Shown: positions 13,505-27,900 of the stretch, one piece after another | Layout: the number at the start of each line of letters is the position of its first letter | Numbering within the stretch: position 1 is the stretch's first letter | Assembly: GCA_002917075.1 (NCBI GenBank) | Contig: NTMA01000107.1 | Location: 62,001-126,000, forward strand | DNA: 64,000 nucleotides | From: Hawksworthiomyces lignivorus | Lineage: Eukaryota > Ascomycota > Sordariomycetes > Ophiostomatales > Ophiostomataceae | Direction of reading: 5' to 3' | Position numbers and translations under genes: made by a program | The notes under the pieces: model-generated | What the model was told of the DNA's origin: nothing | Database searches by the model: none | What the model saw: the letters and a program-made list of their open reading frames with translations, nothing else

Positions 13505-16320
13505 TTCATTTTGTCGACGCAGGACAGTACTCTGCCATGTTTTGAGCCAGGTAAAATCACCAGTTTGCTCTGCAGTTGCGGTCGAGCACTTTCGCGCACG
13601 GCCGCCAGCCACGAGAAAAGGTGTCCTTGTGTGAGTGGAGAGTTGGACAGGACGGGCACAATTTTGGTAACTCTGCTGCCAAAATTGCTGTATAATATTC
13701 GGTGTCCTGTAGCTTGCAACTCCTACTTGTGATCTCTCGTTACTGTGCTGCTAACGTGTGTCTCTACCCCAATCAACTCTATATTACATGGGGCTAGGTA
13801 ATGGACAATGCCGCTGATGAACGGGGCGAACCGAGAGCATGTTCAAATTGATCGCTAGAATTTAGTGATAGAAGACGAATGTTGCGCCTAAAGCAAACGA
13901 CAATGGCCTGTGAGTTTGATATATTCTCATTTTCCCTCTCAGTAGCAAACGCAGTAGTGCCATACGCTGTAGCAACAAGGGCCAGTCCAAAAGATGAACA
14001 GCATTCGTCGACTAGGTTCAGGGTATGCGCAAGCTAGCAGCCTTATGAAATTTAATTATCCTAGGGAGCGACTTTATGGGCTGTGGGACTGTTTCAAGAA
14101 AGCATCTTATAGTGGAACGAAAGAATAGGGCCGAGTAGGGCACCTAGCACATCAGAAAAATAAAGCCACTTTCAAGCCACTCACCGGCACACTTGTTACA
14201 ACAGAATTTGTAGCACGATCCGCATCGGTTTGGTGATTGCATGTAATCACTCCTTCGACATTTCGCTTAGAGATGACTGAATAGGACAGAACTTCACCCT
14301 GGATTTTGTAGAAAGGCATTAAACACAACTAAATATGTGTAAGCTTACGAATATATGGAACACTGTCAGAGGAGAATAAACCACTAATCCTGAGATATAC
14401 GCTGTAAAAGGCGGTAAAGAAAAGCTAAATGTAGTGTACATTCTCATATTTTAAGCGGGTTGTGTATAACTACCTTTTGGCGTATGTGGAGATTGAGCTA
14501 TGTCGTTGTCAGGGAATTCCACAAATTGGCTCTAAGACCCCTATACACTTGGACGACATCTAGACATTGGGTTGATCAACGACTGTTTTCAAAGAGGCAT
14601 AGAAGCCTTCAGCTAGCCGGAAGGAGTCTTTCCCCTTTTTACCACTGTATCATAAACAGAATAATTTTTCATGCGTAAATATATGTGGAAGACTCGGGTG
14701 ATCAAAAGATGCTGCTGCGTCTGGATGAGAATGAAAGTTGAGACGGGATAGAAAAGAATCCAAGCCAGAACAAAAAAAAAAAAAAAAAAAAATCACGCAT
14801 CTGCAGTTACAGAAAAAAGAAGAGCAACAAAACAAGACCCCAAAAAAGAAAAAGAAAAAAAGAAAACCGGGAAAAGTGACAAGCCGTTTATTGTACTTGC
14901 TGAATCGGACACATTCTGGCCCTCCTGTCCTTTCAGCATGTATTATTGGAATATTGGTGTGACGAATTGTGTTGTACTTTAGATTGCTGTTATTCTATAT
15001 ATGATAGTGCCGTATAAATGCATAGCACTGTAACTTGTGTGCGGAAGAAGAATGTTACTTTGGGTAAACGAGCTTGCATCACACAGATGCAAGGCTCTAT
15101 CTTTTCCCGTGCACCGAATATTTTCTCTCCAAGTCCCAAACAGGAAACCGGCATGTCAAGATGTCAGAGTTCAGTAGCAAGATACAAAGTTGGATTCTAC
15201 AACAAATATTCGATTTGGAGGCAAAGACTACTCCAGGCCGCTTTCGGGTTCTGCGGAGAGCATTTTGCATGCAGGATAGAAGGGGTGCAGCTGTGCTGCT
15301 ACCGCGTCAGCGTGCAGAGTGAAATACATAGGCCGCAAAGGCTCATGACGCTGCACTAACGTAAGAGACGCGGCTGATAGTCTTCGCCGGATTGGTGGCG
15401 GCTGGGCGATGCATAGCTGTAGACCGTATGGGCTGTAGAGGATCTTGAGTAAATGCCGGGGTAGGCAATGCGCAGAGAAGTTCAGCCTGCCGGCAACAGT
15501 TGGCATAAGAAAGACAGAATTCACAGCTGCAGGATTTTGGATCTGGAATACGTTAACATAACCTAGGCGTTCGCGCCCACAGAGCTCCCCCAGTTCTATC
15601 TAAATTCTGCGCAGCCTTCTAGCATTCAAGCATTGTCATTACTATTGCACAAAGCGTTTCTTATTTCTGCGTAGGAGAAGACACGAATAACACTAAACTT
15701 GATTCGGATGATTGTTCATGCAGCACGGCTGGTATTAGAAACGGCTCGAACATGTATCTTTAAAGAAAAAAATTCAAAAGATCAGGGCAGGACTAAAAAA
15801 AAAAGGAAAGAAAAACATAACGTATCACATGTATCGGGCGCCATACGGAGTATTAATTACATACGCTACACGGCAGAGAATACAACATGCAAGGGTAGCT
15901 CTCTGCATTTGTGAAATAGCAAAAGAAACTAAGCAGACAGGCAAGGAAGAGACAGGGGAAAAGCTCCGCAAGATGCAGACAGCAGGGGGGCTGAAGGGGG
16001 GGGGGCGCGAATGCAGCCGGATGTAACCCGATGTGAGGGAGGGACTAGAATGGGGGGAGTTTAAAAAAAGTACTTAGTAGGGCATAGGAGGAGGGGAGCA
16101 GAGAGCGTTCGGGAAAGGAAATCAGACAAGGGAATAAAAAAACTAGGAATTAGAGAACACTAGAAATCATTTAGGCGTATTATAACATACACGCACACGG
16201 AGTAGAAATGGCTGGGTGGGAACATAAGGCCATTATTCTGCGTCTCAACGTACTGTTGTAGGGCAGAAGGCGCACAATGTTCTGCATACGATAACAAGAT
16301 TCTACCAGCCATGTATTGCG

Positions 16321-16340
16321 TCTTTTCGCGTCTTTTCGCG
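16321..16340. repeat. Tandem TCTTTTCGCG x2
   Basis: Two exact head-to-tail copies of TCTTTTCGCG are followed by GAAA. Each copy contains TTTTCGCG, which resembles an E2F/SBF-type cell-cycle site. No gene start is near enough to give this a function. Confidence 0.7.
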
Positions 16341-17826
16341 GAAAGGAGGATAGAAGGAGCTCAGAAATAAAACGGACAGAGTGAATGTGTAGGCCTAGTT
16401 CTACAAATATTCTACTCTTTGCTTTGCTCTCTATCACGCATGAGGCAGAATGACGATCAAGATCGCTTGTCGGATGTGCCAACTAGACACGAGATTTGGT
16501 ACAAACATGCACTGGCGTCCAGTTTCACAAGGTAGGTTGGAAAAAAAAAAAAGCAAAGAGAAAATCTCGCACCAGGTGCCGGGAATCATGTCGTTGATGT
16601 TGTAGAGGTGCGGAGATGTCCGAAGGGGTCTTTTGAAGCTTATATTATGCGGCGGCAGAAAAAGAAACTTCAAATATTCACACTTAAGACGAACACGAAA
16701 CGGAGGACAAAATTTCCCGGTAAGTAGGTAGGCATATCTTAGTTGCGAAAGAATACGCTTGGGTCTTTGCGAATTTTTTCGAATAAAAATACCTAATACA
16801 GCAAAGCCGAGAAGAAGATGTATGAGGAGTGAACATCTATCGAGGAATTGCCTCTGGCTGTTATTCTGATTTGTTTACGGAGTACTACCAGCTTTAATTA
16901 GGTCTGAATACGCAGCATTACCAAGCGGTTGGATTTATATGATAATATGAACCATAAAAAGCACTCCGCAATGAGAAAAGGAACAGGGAGGTAAAAGAAG
17001 ATGAAGCAATCTCGCTGTGCCTGGGATAACAATTCCGCTAGCCGAGATGATAAAGCTGAAAGAGGAACAAACCTGTCTCAAGAACGTTCCGTTGGATGCC
17101 TGGCAGTTCGAAGTACTCGAAGAGCGAGAGAGGGTGGGCAGAGAAAGAGAGTCGGTAATCAAGATCTGTAGCGATGCTCAAATATCTCGAGACATGATTC
17201 TCACATTTGTTCCCCACCACATTCACTCATATAGGTCATAAGTATTCTTCCCCCTGCCTTTGAAGAGGTCAAAATGATGAACACCACGACGAAAACAAAC
17301 AAAACAAAACCAACTAGCCCTGCACTGAACTCACACACAACACTTATTGAAGTGATGAAGAATGCAGCGAAGGAAAGGACAGAAAAAAAGACCTCATGTG
17401 GATCTTGTCTTTCAGCAGGTTGCTCCACCTTCATGGCTTTTGCCACTGACAGAATGTCAAAGCAAAACAAGACCATTCATGAGATGCGACACATTTCTGC
17501 CAATTGTATTTCACGAGTATCTTACATCGAGGAGTCTTTTTCGATACTCTGTTACAGCTGTGCTCGATCAGCTTCGCGCGAAGTGCCTTTTGAGCGATGG
17601 CTTCCTCTCTACGTAGCATTGGACTAACCAATTCTGGTCCAGTGCTTCAACCTATTTTCAGCGGTCATTTATTTCTGCCCATCATGTTATCTTAATGTGG
17701 AGGTATATGGAGTACGCTTCTTCGCTTACGAGATAGAATGTAAAGTACGCCGTAAGAACCCAGTACTTCGTAGATTTGACCTGAGATGTGCGACACACCA
17801 CAAGAAAATGCAGAATACCGTACTAG

Positions 17827-17844
17827 TACGGAGAGCACTCCGTA
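17827..17844. repeat. Interrupted palindrome TACGGAG-N4-CTCCGTA
   Basis: The two arms TACGGAG (17,827-17,833) and CTCCGTA (17,838-17,844) are perfect inverted repeats around a 4-nt loop. They are the arms of the 16-bp palindrome at 19,135. Confidence 0.9.
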
Positions 17845-19134
17845 TGGAGAAAAAAAAGGGCGCCACGGAGTGTGCGCAGCTAGAGGCCGTTAGTGGAGTG
17901 GAGTTTATTATTAGCCCCCTGTGATTACACTACTGCCAACAGCAGCTGTTATTCCGCAGTGGAGGCGAATCACGATTCTGCTATTCTTGGCTCTAGGCCC
18001 TATGAGGATCCCAGATTAGTAGCCTCTATCTTGACAGAAGCTTATCGTACTGCATGTCGTAACACGCAATTGAGAAAATCCAATGGAGAAAGGAAGGGGG
18101 AACAACGCAAAGTGCGATATGGTGATTCGGAGGATACGTTCTTCAGTGTGACGAGGATATACGACGTACAATACATGTCTTCGTTAGTATTTAGCTCGAC
18201 CGGGCAACAAGGAACTTGCCCAGAGTGAAAAGGATGTCTTTGATTAGCCACTCATACTGCGCAAGAACAGAAGCACGACTGTGGCGTCAGCTTTGCAACC
18301 ATGAGCCAGGAGTGTTCACCGCCCGACCTAACCTGGTCAAGCTAAGACGAGCAAGTCTGCTCTTCGAGCACATACATACGATAAGTGGTGCTGGTCTTGG
18401 TGTATGTTGGGGACTGTGCACACGGGACAGTGACCAGGGTCAATTTGGCTATTGCAAACCGAAAAGTGACTGGAGGGGAAACTTGGTTCTAAGAGATATT
18501 AGGAGCAGCATAAGGAGTGCTACTAAGTGCCTCATGCAAATAACAAGGGCGCGAGAAAGGACGCGAGAGCTTGGATGGGTAAGATACATTGCGTTCCGTA
18601 TTCCGAAAGCAACACTGGAAAGGAACGGTTCGTGTCCAGTACGTAGCTTGTTCGTGTTCTTGCCTTGGTGATGTAATGCAAGTCACCTTGGCCCTCTTTG
18701 TGTCTCCGCTCTTGATATCCTTCCTTAAGTCGTCATAAAAGGCACCTTGCCTCGAGTAGCCTTGGTATCCGTGCTGTGAGCATTGAGGGCCGGCGGAACA
18801 GTGCTCACAAAGATATTCCATAAAAATAGGCGTGTATGAAGAAGGATGACTGCTCATTAGTAATGATGACCTCCATTTTCTTCCACCCTAGTACAGCGCA
18901 CATGTATACTCCAAAGAACGTGTGGCTAGATTGACAAATTTTATGCAAGATGGAGAGAGGACAATGCTCTGTGAAATTGATTTCTAGCGCGTTCTGCTCT
19001 ACCGTCCTGTTCCGTTCTGCCGCAAAAGTGCGTAGCTATTCTCGCTGACCGCGTCGTGTCATTGCGGCATGGTTCAGGGCTCAAAAGAATTAGCGGAAAG
19101 AAAGTAAAAAGTTGGGGGCTTCCACCCCATTAAC

Positions 19135-19150
19135 TACGGAGTACTCCGTA
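19135..19150. repeat. Perfect palindrome TACGGAGTACTCCGTA
   Basis: A perfect 16-bp palindrome in gene-free DNA. Half or near copies occur elsewhere in the window at 15,844, 16,876, 17,827, 19,422, 26,994, 32,027 and 35,841, mostly outside coding exons. Function is unknown: it could be a protein-binding site, a hairpin or a spreading repeat. Confidence 0.9.
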
Positions 19151-19217
19151 CGCCTTATTCACTTTGAGAAAAAAGAAATATGTTTAGTACAGTTGACTTG
19201 GCGACGTTTGCGGGCCG

Positions 19218-19244
19218 TTTTTTTTTTTTTTTTTTTTTTTTTTT
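19218..19244. repeat. 27-nt poly-T tract
   Basis: The longest homopolymer in the window, about 70 nt downstream of the perfect palindrome at 19,135. It could be a relic poly-A tail of a retroposed sequence on the minus strand, but no coding relic adjoins it. Confidence 0.9.
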
Positions 19245-22200
19245 CCAAGCGAAGTTTGACTAGTAATTTTTCACTAAGGGTGTCAACAGGAGAATGGCTT
19301 TCTCATATATACGCATATTGCGATGCAAGACAGGTAGCTTGACAGGGGACTACAGTCTCGGGAGAGAAGGCGACTTGCAACGGTTTTGAAGCTACGATGG
19401 TGCGAAAGGCTAGTTTCCTAAGCACTCCGTATATAAGTCCTGAAATTTAAATGCCCTCAGCCCACGTGGAAGTTAATCTTTTCCACAGCGAGACTGGCAT
19501 GGAAGACAAAAGGAAGAGATAACAAGGATCGGGTCAAGGCGCGCTGTGGCAAAGAACTCTCCACACACACAAATGAATGGAAATTCGTTTGAGACATAGA
19601 TAATAGTAAATCTACAAAATTAGGCCTGCGACTACACTCAACTGTGCGTACTTGCAGGAGAGCTGTACGAATGAAGGCTGCGGAGCATACCGTTACGGGG
19701 AAGGATTGGCAAACAGAGAAGGCTCATGAATCAAAGGGGGGAAAAGACGTTGGAGCTAAAATTGCGACCGGCCAGGCTCGCTTGCGTATCATGGCTGAAA
19801 GTAGGCAAGAGACGGGAAGAAACAGTATAGCAGAAAATGGACTGACACACCTTTTTTGGTAGTGTGTCGTGGTTCAGGTCTGTGTCACCGCAGGGGCAGA
19901 AAATATAACCAACGAACGAAACATGCCTGCTAGGCAGGCTAACCAAGATCTGTGTGTTTCTGTGTTTTCCGCCATCCGCAACCATTTCGGGCTACGGCAA
20001 CGGTTTTTGCTCGCATGTACGTATGCGGATACGAAAACTATCACTCGTCACATATTTTTTACTTGTGTGGCTTGCCTCCGTCATGCTTTCGTCCGCCATC
20101 CACGGAGTAATCCCCCCTCCCGCTCCCGCTGAGCACTAGGGTTGATCGGAGCCAAGTGAATCCCCCTCTCCCCTCTCTCCGCTATTCGATGAGAGCCATT
20201 GGGAGATATCATTTTACAAGTCGCTTCTTAGAGTTATCTTATTTGTCTGTCCTCTCAAGTTGCGGAAGGGCTTCTGCCAACTGCAACCTTCGCAATTACA
20301 TACCAAGCCCACCCAGCCAACTCGAGCCAACACACCCTCAATCTCCAACACTCTGCTTTGTTGTCTTCAACCAATCCCGGCGAACGAAACGGCTGCTTTG
20401 CGGGTCTTCCCATCTCACTTTACGGCCAGCCAGCAGACGCGATTCTGCGGGTACCCGTTAAGTCGTACCAAGTTGAACAATGACGGGTATTGTAAAGTCT
20501 GCGTCTTACTCTTGCTCTTGCGCCATACGGTGCATCTGGCCGTTCATTTGATCATGTTTTGAAGTTCGTTGTTTGCGAGAGCCTTGTGGGCAAGACGCAG
20601 CGGAACTGCGAGATATGTGTGCATACATGCACGTATTATGGCCTGGTTGCGTCTTGGTGGCATGAGCATAGAGAAGTAGAGCTGTCCAGCCATGACATAT
20701 TCGTAAACGGGGTGGGAGATATCGTCTAAAACAGTATAAGCAGGGAGCGACAAGAGAGCCGAGGAAAGAAAAGGCGGTGACAGACTTCAAAAGCCTAAGC
20801 CAGTGATGCAGTCTGCATGCAAGGCCGGATGCTGGTCAAGCCGACTGCCGCCAGTCTCGCAGACAGAATGTGGCTCGTGCCTTTTCCTCCTGACGACAAA
20901 GCGAGCGGCAGCGGCAGTAGTAGTTGTCACATCGTTGCTTCCCCCATCAACGGCTCTTCCTATAGCGAGGCAGTAAACAGCTGCACAGCAACGAAAATAG
21001 CTGCTAGCCTAGCGGGCGTGGGCCACCCACCTGGTTTCCACCTGAATGTACCACACATGTTGGATCACAATAGAAAAAAGATGTTGGACTGCATTATCCT
21101 GGCTGTGCCAGGATTTACGCGCATTGTACCATTCTTCGTAGTATCCTCTTAGTCTGTGAATCACGCGGCTTTAGAGGACCGCGGCCAAGGGCAGATGGCT
21201 GAGGCTACTGAACAGCAAAGTCGAAAGTCGTGTCAAATGCCGCCAGCGGCGCTTTCAAAGGAATCGCGTCAGTTCTCGTCTTCCCTTACCTCCCCATGTC
21301 TTGTCAGTATTGGCAGAGACAGGTCACCTGAATACGCCAAGCCAGGGACAGGGGTGCAAAGGATGAGGTCCTTGAAAGTGTGCGGAATACGGACCAAAAC
21401 TCCTGTGGCGCATGAGCACCTATTGTTCAAAGTAACCGTACGTACGCATTCATTCGCGGCCATTGCGGCCTAATTCTCTTCATCTCCGCCATGTTTTCTT
21501 TTTCTTACTGTTTTTTTTTTGTTAATGCGGATGTTGTTGGCTGTTACTGCGCATTGATCTCTCTTCCTCCTGCTCTCGAATGTTTGAAGAATATTCGAAT
21601 TACCATTCCTTGACCGGGGTGGGCAGCAGAAGGAGACGAGGGTGGGTGGCTGAAGAACAGGAAAGAGAAGAGAGACACAATGGACAATGAACGACAAATC
21701 CGGAACCTGGGACATCTACCCTGGTAGCTGGGCCTTTTGATCGAGGTGGAAAAGGCTATGGGGACCGACCTGTCTGATCTTCGTATTTTGATCGCCTGGA
21801 ACTACGCCTCATCGTCGTCGTGGCGGCATCCTGTTTTCCTCTTCCCAGACTCTGTTTTTTTGGCCGCTCCTCTCTCTTTATCCTCCGCTTCCCCTCCTCC
21901 TTGGATCTGCAGTACGAAAACAGAGTCGAGTAGTACGTCGATATGCGTTTTGTAATGTAAGCTACTTTACATCGTTCGGGCTCCCGCTGCCTCTACCTTG
22001 TCTCCGGAACCAACAAAACCCCAGGCGGCTGTCCAGGCGCTCCCCTGTCTGATAGGATTCCAGGATTCAATAATGCCAGTTAATAAGAACTGACGAAGCG
22101 TCGCAATGCCAGCCTGTCTGTGCCGCCTGCACGTTGAAACGTTGTGACAGATGCAGCAGCAGCAGCCTTTGCACCACCTAATACCTACAATTATGCCCGC

Positions 22201-24900
22201 ATTCTTGCCCGCACTCAAGGTCGTCTTCCAAGGCCAATGACGGAGCCCAATTAATTTACCAGGTTGTATCGGCCCTACCTGGGGCCATTTGAGGCGGATG
22301 GCTTCTGCAACCCAGTTCATCTATTCCAAATGGAGTGCCACACACCGTAATGACCCTCAGCAGAGTGAGCCTCCCGCTAGCGGCCCCAACAAAGGTGAAA
22401 TGAGATCAGTGAGTAAGAGAAATCACCTTCTCCGCAGTCCTCCAAGACACTTTTCTCTCCACCGCGTTCATACGACCTCCAGCGAACGCCGTAATAAAAC
22501 TCGATTTCCCTTTTCTCGTTTCTGGTTTATTACGTCGCAGCACCTGCCTCACTAGCAAGGTCAAGCAGCTAATTCGGGCATGGCCGTGGCCAAAATAGGG
22601 CAAGTAGCATTGTCCAAGATGGAAAAGGACCTTATTCAACGTAGTGCTGCCTCTTGGCATGAACTGCTGCTCTTAGCAAGCTAAACTCGCTCAATTAGCA
22701 TCCTGATCTACTTCTGTGCGCAACGTCACGGGGGAAGATTGATAATGGCAGGTGTCGCTTCTTCTCCATGGCGGGAGCGCGTATTTACATATTCCCACAC
22801 TAGTGTCCAGACAAAAGCCTGTGCCTGAAAATCAGCCATGTGGATGCACGATTCTGTCTAAAAAAAAAAGTTCGCAGGCGACATTTCCTTTCTTGGATCT
22901 AGATTGACAAAACCAGGAAAGCAGAGAGGGGACGAAGGACGCATTGGGAAAGCAAAAAGTGCTGTGCCGCCGCGATAACCTCTAAAAAACCTGTATCCCA
23001 GTGCGCACGACCAGCAACAGCGAAAAACGAACAAAAGACTGCAATTTTCGTCTCTCGGATGAAATTTACTTGGCTTGTGTTCGTACCGCACTGCAATGCC
23101 GGTTAACGAGCCAGGCACGGGAAAGCCGTTGGGGTCGGTTCCACAGTTCCAAACCTGGAAAACCGTTTGAAAATAACGCCCAATTTTCCGAAGGGCGGCA
23201 CCTGTGGGTGTGGGTGATAAGAAAGTAAATGAGAGCAATTAGTACTACAGACAACGAGTACGACTACGTACAGCGCGCCCAGTTCATCAGGTCGGGGCGC
23301 GCTCCATTATTATCTACGCTCCACTGAATACCCTTTTAGCGGAGACCACTTCGAACACTCGTCTTGCTTCATCGGTGGCTGTTTGTGCCTCCTGAAAAGG
23401 GTATGAACGGAGCTTGATAGTGCTTTGGGGCAAACGGAGCAGTGTGAGATAGTGCCCAAACGCTGCTCGGAATGCCGTTTCCGTTACATCGCTGCAAAAA
23501 TGGGTAATCCTTGTCTCGTTTTCTGCCTACCTCCATTCTCTAATAACAAAAAGTACCTACACCAGAAGGAACTACAGAGTACGCCAGCAGCCTTTGCTAT
23601 ACTTACTCATGCATACAAATTTGCGATGGCATTGTTGAAATCGCTATTCTGCTGCTATGGATCCAATATATTGTGGCTAGTCTTTCGTGCACAAACAAAG
23701 ACGGCAAGGGAAAACTACCATTTTCACCCGTCTTCTTTTCTTTCCCAAGCTCCAGACAGAAGCCAATCATACCCCTGCCGTTTTCTTCCTTCTTGTCTTG
23801 TATGAACATTTGTTTGCCATTCGGGTGCGAACACTGCGGAATCGTTTTCTACTCTGTCTACGTGTACAAAGTTAGTCGTACTCATACTCGCTGAACAAAG
23901 TGTGCTTGAGCGCGGAGGTAGGCGAGCCGGGGTCATCCTCGTCAGAACAGCGGGGGTGTCGACCAAACAAACCAGGGTCAAAGAAAATGCATCGAAGCAC
24001 CAGTGGAAGACGTTAGACCAGATTTGACTTCATGCCCTCCCTGCGACCGCACAGACAGAGGCAGCAAGACAGCGAAAGAGGACAGGATGGATCATCGACT
24101 GACCACAGATAGAGACAGAGGGGAGACTATCTTGATGATGCGGAGCAGGTTTTGCGACCTTAGATAAAATCGAGAGAAATTAAAGGAAACGCGGCAAGAT
24201 CAGGAAACAATAGACAAGCGCTAAGCTTTGAGTGAAAGAACTGCTCTATCTTCTTTAAGTAAGATACGTAATGTTACACCCCGGTAAAAGAAGCTATTCT
24301 GTTTCTTTCCCTAAGGAACCCGTATTCAGCATGCTGTCTACATGTACAATTTACCTTTCAGGACTGCTAGCATATGTCGCATGGAAGCTCAAGTTCCGCC
24401 GGTCCCGCGTGTACCGACGACACTGTTTCGACTCCATGGAAATTTTGCTGGCCTTGCGTTTCTGTAGGTCTCCCTTTCATTGTCTGTCTATTGCATGCTC
24501 ATGATCTTCCTTTTTTTTTAATGTCACTCTAATATTATTTTCAACGAAATGACAGTCATGAGAGTTCCATAGTCAGCCCCTTCGTATGACAACACAGCAT
24601 CGCTGGGTGGTCACACCGGTGAGGCAGGTCTATATTTTGTCCTTGAACAAAGCAGTGCCGTTGCAAATCGGCGCCAGACAGCCAAGAGACAGCCAGCTTC
24701 GTCTAATATTGCATACTTTGACTAGAAGACCCATCTGTCAAATGGTACCCCCATCACGACCCTCGCGCACCCACTTACGTCCTAATTTTTGCTTCAGCAT
24801 GGGTAAGAGACGGTATGATATGTACAGTGTGTGCATGCCTATGCGTATATCATTTAAAGTCCTATGCGTATGCAATTGCGAGCTAGATGAATTGGCAGGG
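19245..24900. other. Gene-free stretch
   Basis: No gene supported. Composition is near 45-50 % GC and is not strongly AT-enriched, so I see no clear sign of heavy repeat-induced point mutation. Open frames of 100-126 codons (for example 22,320-21,967 and 23,238-22,858 on the minus strand) lack motifs, and their predicted residues are Cys/Trp/His-rich as in random translations. Confidence 0.5.
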
Positions 24901-27900
24901 CTTTAGTACTTAGTCGTACAGCTAAGTCGAGGCTCAATACACCCCCTCCCTCCTCGCTCTCATCAACTCATATTCCATCTTATTCAACGATTACGCCACG
25001 CATTAATCAATGCCCTGCGTTTTATTATCTGAATAAGTGCTGCTTGGAATTTCATAGCAGCTCCCTCTCACTTCTCGATTCAGTGCTTATACTGCGTGTA
25101 TTTTCGTCAATCATTTTAGAACAAATAGAATTGGCATAACAGGATTGCCATTTTCCCCGGCTCCGTGGCCGCAATATCTGCTTTCTTTTACCACCCTGCA
25201 ACGCATTACATAGAGAACAGGCTTCCCGATTTTTCTTATTATTCATTCACCATCTTAACGACCTTCCTTCTCTTGTTCTATTTGCCAATCGTGTGACTAG
25301 TTCTAGTAGATTCCCGCCCTCCCGCTTTACCTTTTCCCTTCTTGTCTGGTTGACCATTTTATTCTTTTTCCTAATTTTGCTCTTTTCCCCTCCATTATAC
25401 TCTTTCTGTGTTCTCTAGATACACGTAGACGTGGCATTGTCAGTTATTCTCCCGGTGAGCCGGCCATCAACAATTGTCCTTTTCTCGTTTTCTCAGTCGA
25501 CTGTCCGGTGAAACCGGGTTCTTTATACCGACGCTCACACGCCAATAACCTTGGTGAAGCTACCACGGTTTCTGCTGACGCTTTATTCTTTTTTGTTCTC
25601 TGATCTACACGCTCAAATCCGAGCTACGAGCTTCTCAATTATTTTTATCCATTCTATATTGCGCTATACACCAGCGATCCGTTCACATCTTCTCTCCAGC
25701 ATTGCCTTCCCCCTCCTTCCTTGGGTATAGCGGTGTCAAAAAGAGGAATCAGCTTTAGCACAGCACATGCCAGTTTTCAAAGCGGCTGCGTGGAAAAAGA
25801 AAGCAAAGCGCTCTCGAGTTTGCCGTAAATTTCCTAGCTAGCACTCTGGGTGCAGGCGCCTTGAACGGCCACGCTACTCCAAGTCACTGTTCATAGGCTT
25901 GAATCAAGAGCCACGTCCTGCTTCTACTAGCTCTTGGATACATCTCAGCTTCGATCAAAGTATCTTAGTAGCTGCTTCATTATAGCAGCTTTGTCTTTTG
26001 AAGATTGCCTAGCTAGCGGATACCGGATACTGGCTGAACCGGTCCATCTTGCCAAAAAGAAAGATAGAAAATCTCGTCTGAATGCGAAGCATAAAGAATC
26101 TGCAAGCGATCGTCCGCGAGCGAAGAGAAAGAAAAGCGAAGCAAGTCCCACGGGGACACTATCAGAAGAGACGAACCTACTCAACAGCCACACGCAGCAA
26201 CAGCTTGATGGTGGCGGTTGTAGCAACCAATTCCTCACCTTGGCTGTACGCAAGTGTCGCTTCTGGACCCCCCCTCCTCCCCCCGACAGGCCTTCGTCGT
26301 CTTGACCTCCTTCGCGTCTCTCTGCCCTCCCTCTTCTCTCCTTCATCGGCCAACGGCGTGGCTCACCCAGTCCCGCCTTGCCTTCGTCCCATCCACTTCC
26401 ACCCAATCCAACGCCGGTCTGGGGAGTCCACTCCACTTCGACCAGACTTCGACTACACGGCACCAACTTTGATCTGCTGTGACCCTCAAGCATTAGAACG
26501 GTCCAGTCTTATTTTTCTTGACTGTCTTCGATTCCCCACATAGGCTACCCGTTACAGAAACCACCCGTTGCATTCTTCTCCCGTCTCTGCTACGAAGGCT
26601 CCATACGGTCAAGCAGAAGCAAGCACAAAGGCAGTGAATCCAAGCGCCGTCCGCTGCTTTCCTTCCGTTCTACGTCGTCGTCTTCTCGTTTCCTCTTGGT
26701 GCTCTTGCTACATATCCTTCTGATTTAACGGAAAGACAGAGTGTGACACACTAATTGCCTGCTATCTCTTTTCTCTTGCATTTTTCATCTGCCAATTTCT
26801 ACAGTCGCATTCATCAGCGGCTTACACTCCCAGGCAGATCAGGGCAGTAAGCAAGATAGCCCAAGTTCGCCGTTACGACCCCTTGCTTTTCCAGATCGCG
26901 GCCAAGACACACTACACCTTCTTGCCTTTTCTCACTCCCCGCCGATTCCCACAAACCCTAGTCGGGACTCAGACCTACCGTGATCTGCCATTTTACGGAG
27001 TACATAGACAGCAACATACGCATACTACTCCACTGGCCGTTTCTTCTTTTTGTCATCGCCGCTATTATTGTCAAGGACCCTCTCTTATTCTCTCACCCCC
27101 CTCCTCTCAGTCGCCCTCTCGATCGTTTTTCTTCACGCCCTCCCTACCTCCTACTCCGTTCTATATGTACTCACGCTATTTCTCTGTCTTTCCAACCACC
27201 CCTCTTAAGCGGACCCCGTCTATATTGTAGATGTGCTATCGTTCTCATACTCTTGCATTGCTCTCCTAGCAAGAAGCTACCATCAGCAGGGAACAAAAGG
27301 CAGCATCTTTCCACCTCATTCACAACTTCTTTGCATTCTCTTCTTCTTGTCTCTAACAGCAGATCCATCTTGCATCTACTATTGGTTTCAACCAGATCAC
27401 ACGAGACTGCTTTTATCGGACGAGAAAATCATCAGCGCTGGGCAAGAAAGACCAAGTCTTGCTTCAAGAAATATATCTCTCTGTTTCTGCCTCTTCTCTT
27501 ACATTGCTTGTCTCTCTTCCATTTTCGACAAGAGACCGCTATCACTACACGGCTGTTCTAATATCTCTCCCGGCAACGACCAAAAGATTACTCACATCAG
27601 TTGCGCTTCTGCATCCAACCGAAGAGTAGACTTACTTTTCGCTGACCGATTCTGTTCTACAAAGAATAGAAAGGCCGTGGAGCAAAGAGAATCTTGAGAC
27701 AGCAAGGTCGCGCCGTTCTAGTACTGCGAACTTTGCCTCTCTCTGCCCTTCTTAATTCTACACCCCCCCTCCCCTAGTGGCGCAACATTGAAAGGACTCT
27801 GCGACTCCATATCACGTCTTGCCCACCCACACACTCTCCAGCCAGTGGAAGGCAATTCTTTCTTTTTTTATTTCTTTTATCTATTCTCACTTCTTCCCTT

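Larger units (their letters stand above)
13505..19130. other. Gene-free stretch
   Basis: No gene supported. It holds a 21-nt A run (14,772-14,792), several half or imperfect copies of the TACGGAGTACTCCGTA palindrome (15,844; 16,876; 17,827-17,844) and a 10-bp tandem duplication (16,321-16,340). Codon-like structure is absent and stops are frequent on both strands. Confidence 0.55.

Noticed and set aside
26980..27561. 193-codon + strand frame in the pyrimidine-rich leader
   Set aside because: It is Ser/Leu/Pro-rich as expected from CT-rich DNA and shows no motif; kept only as a possible upstream ORF.
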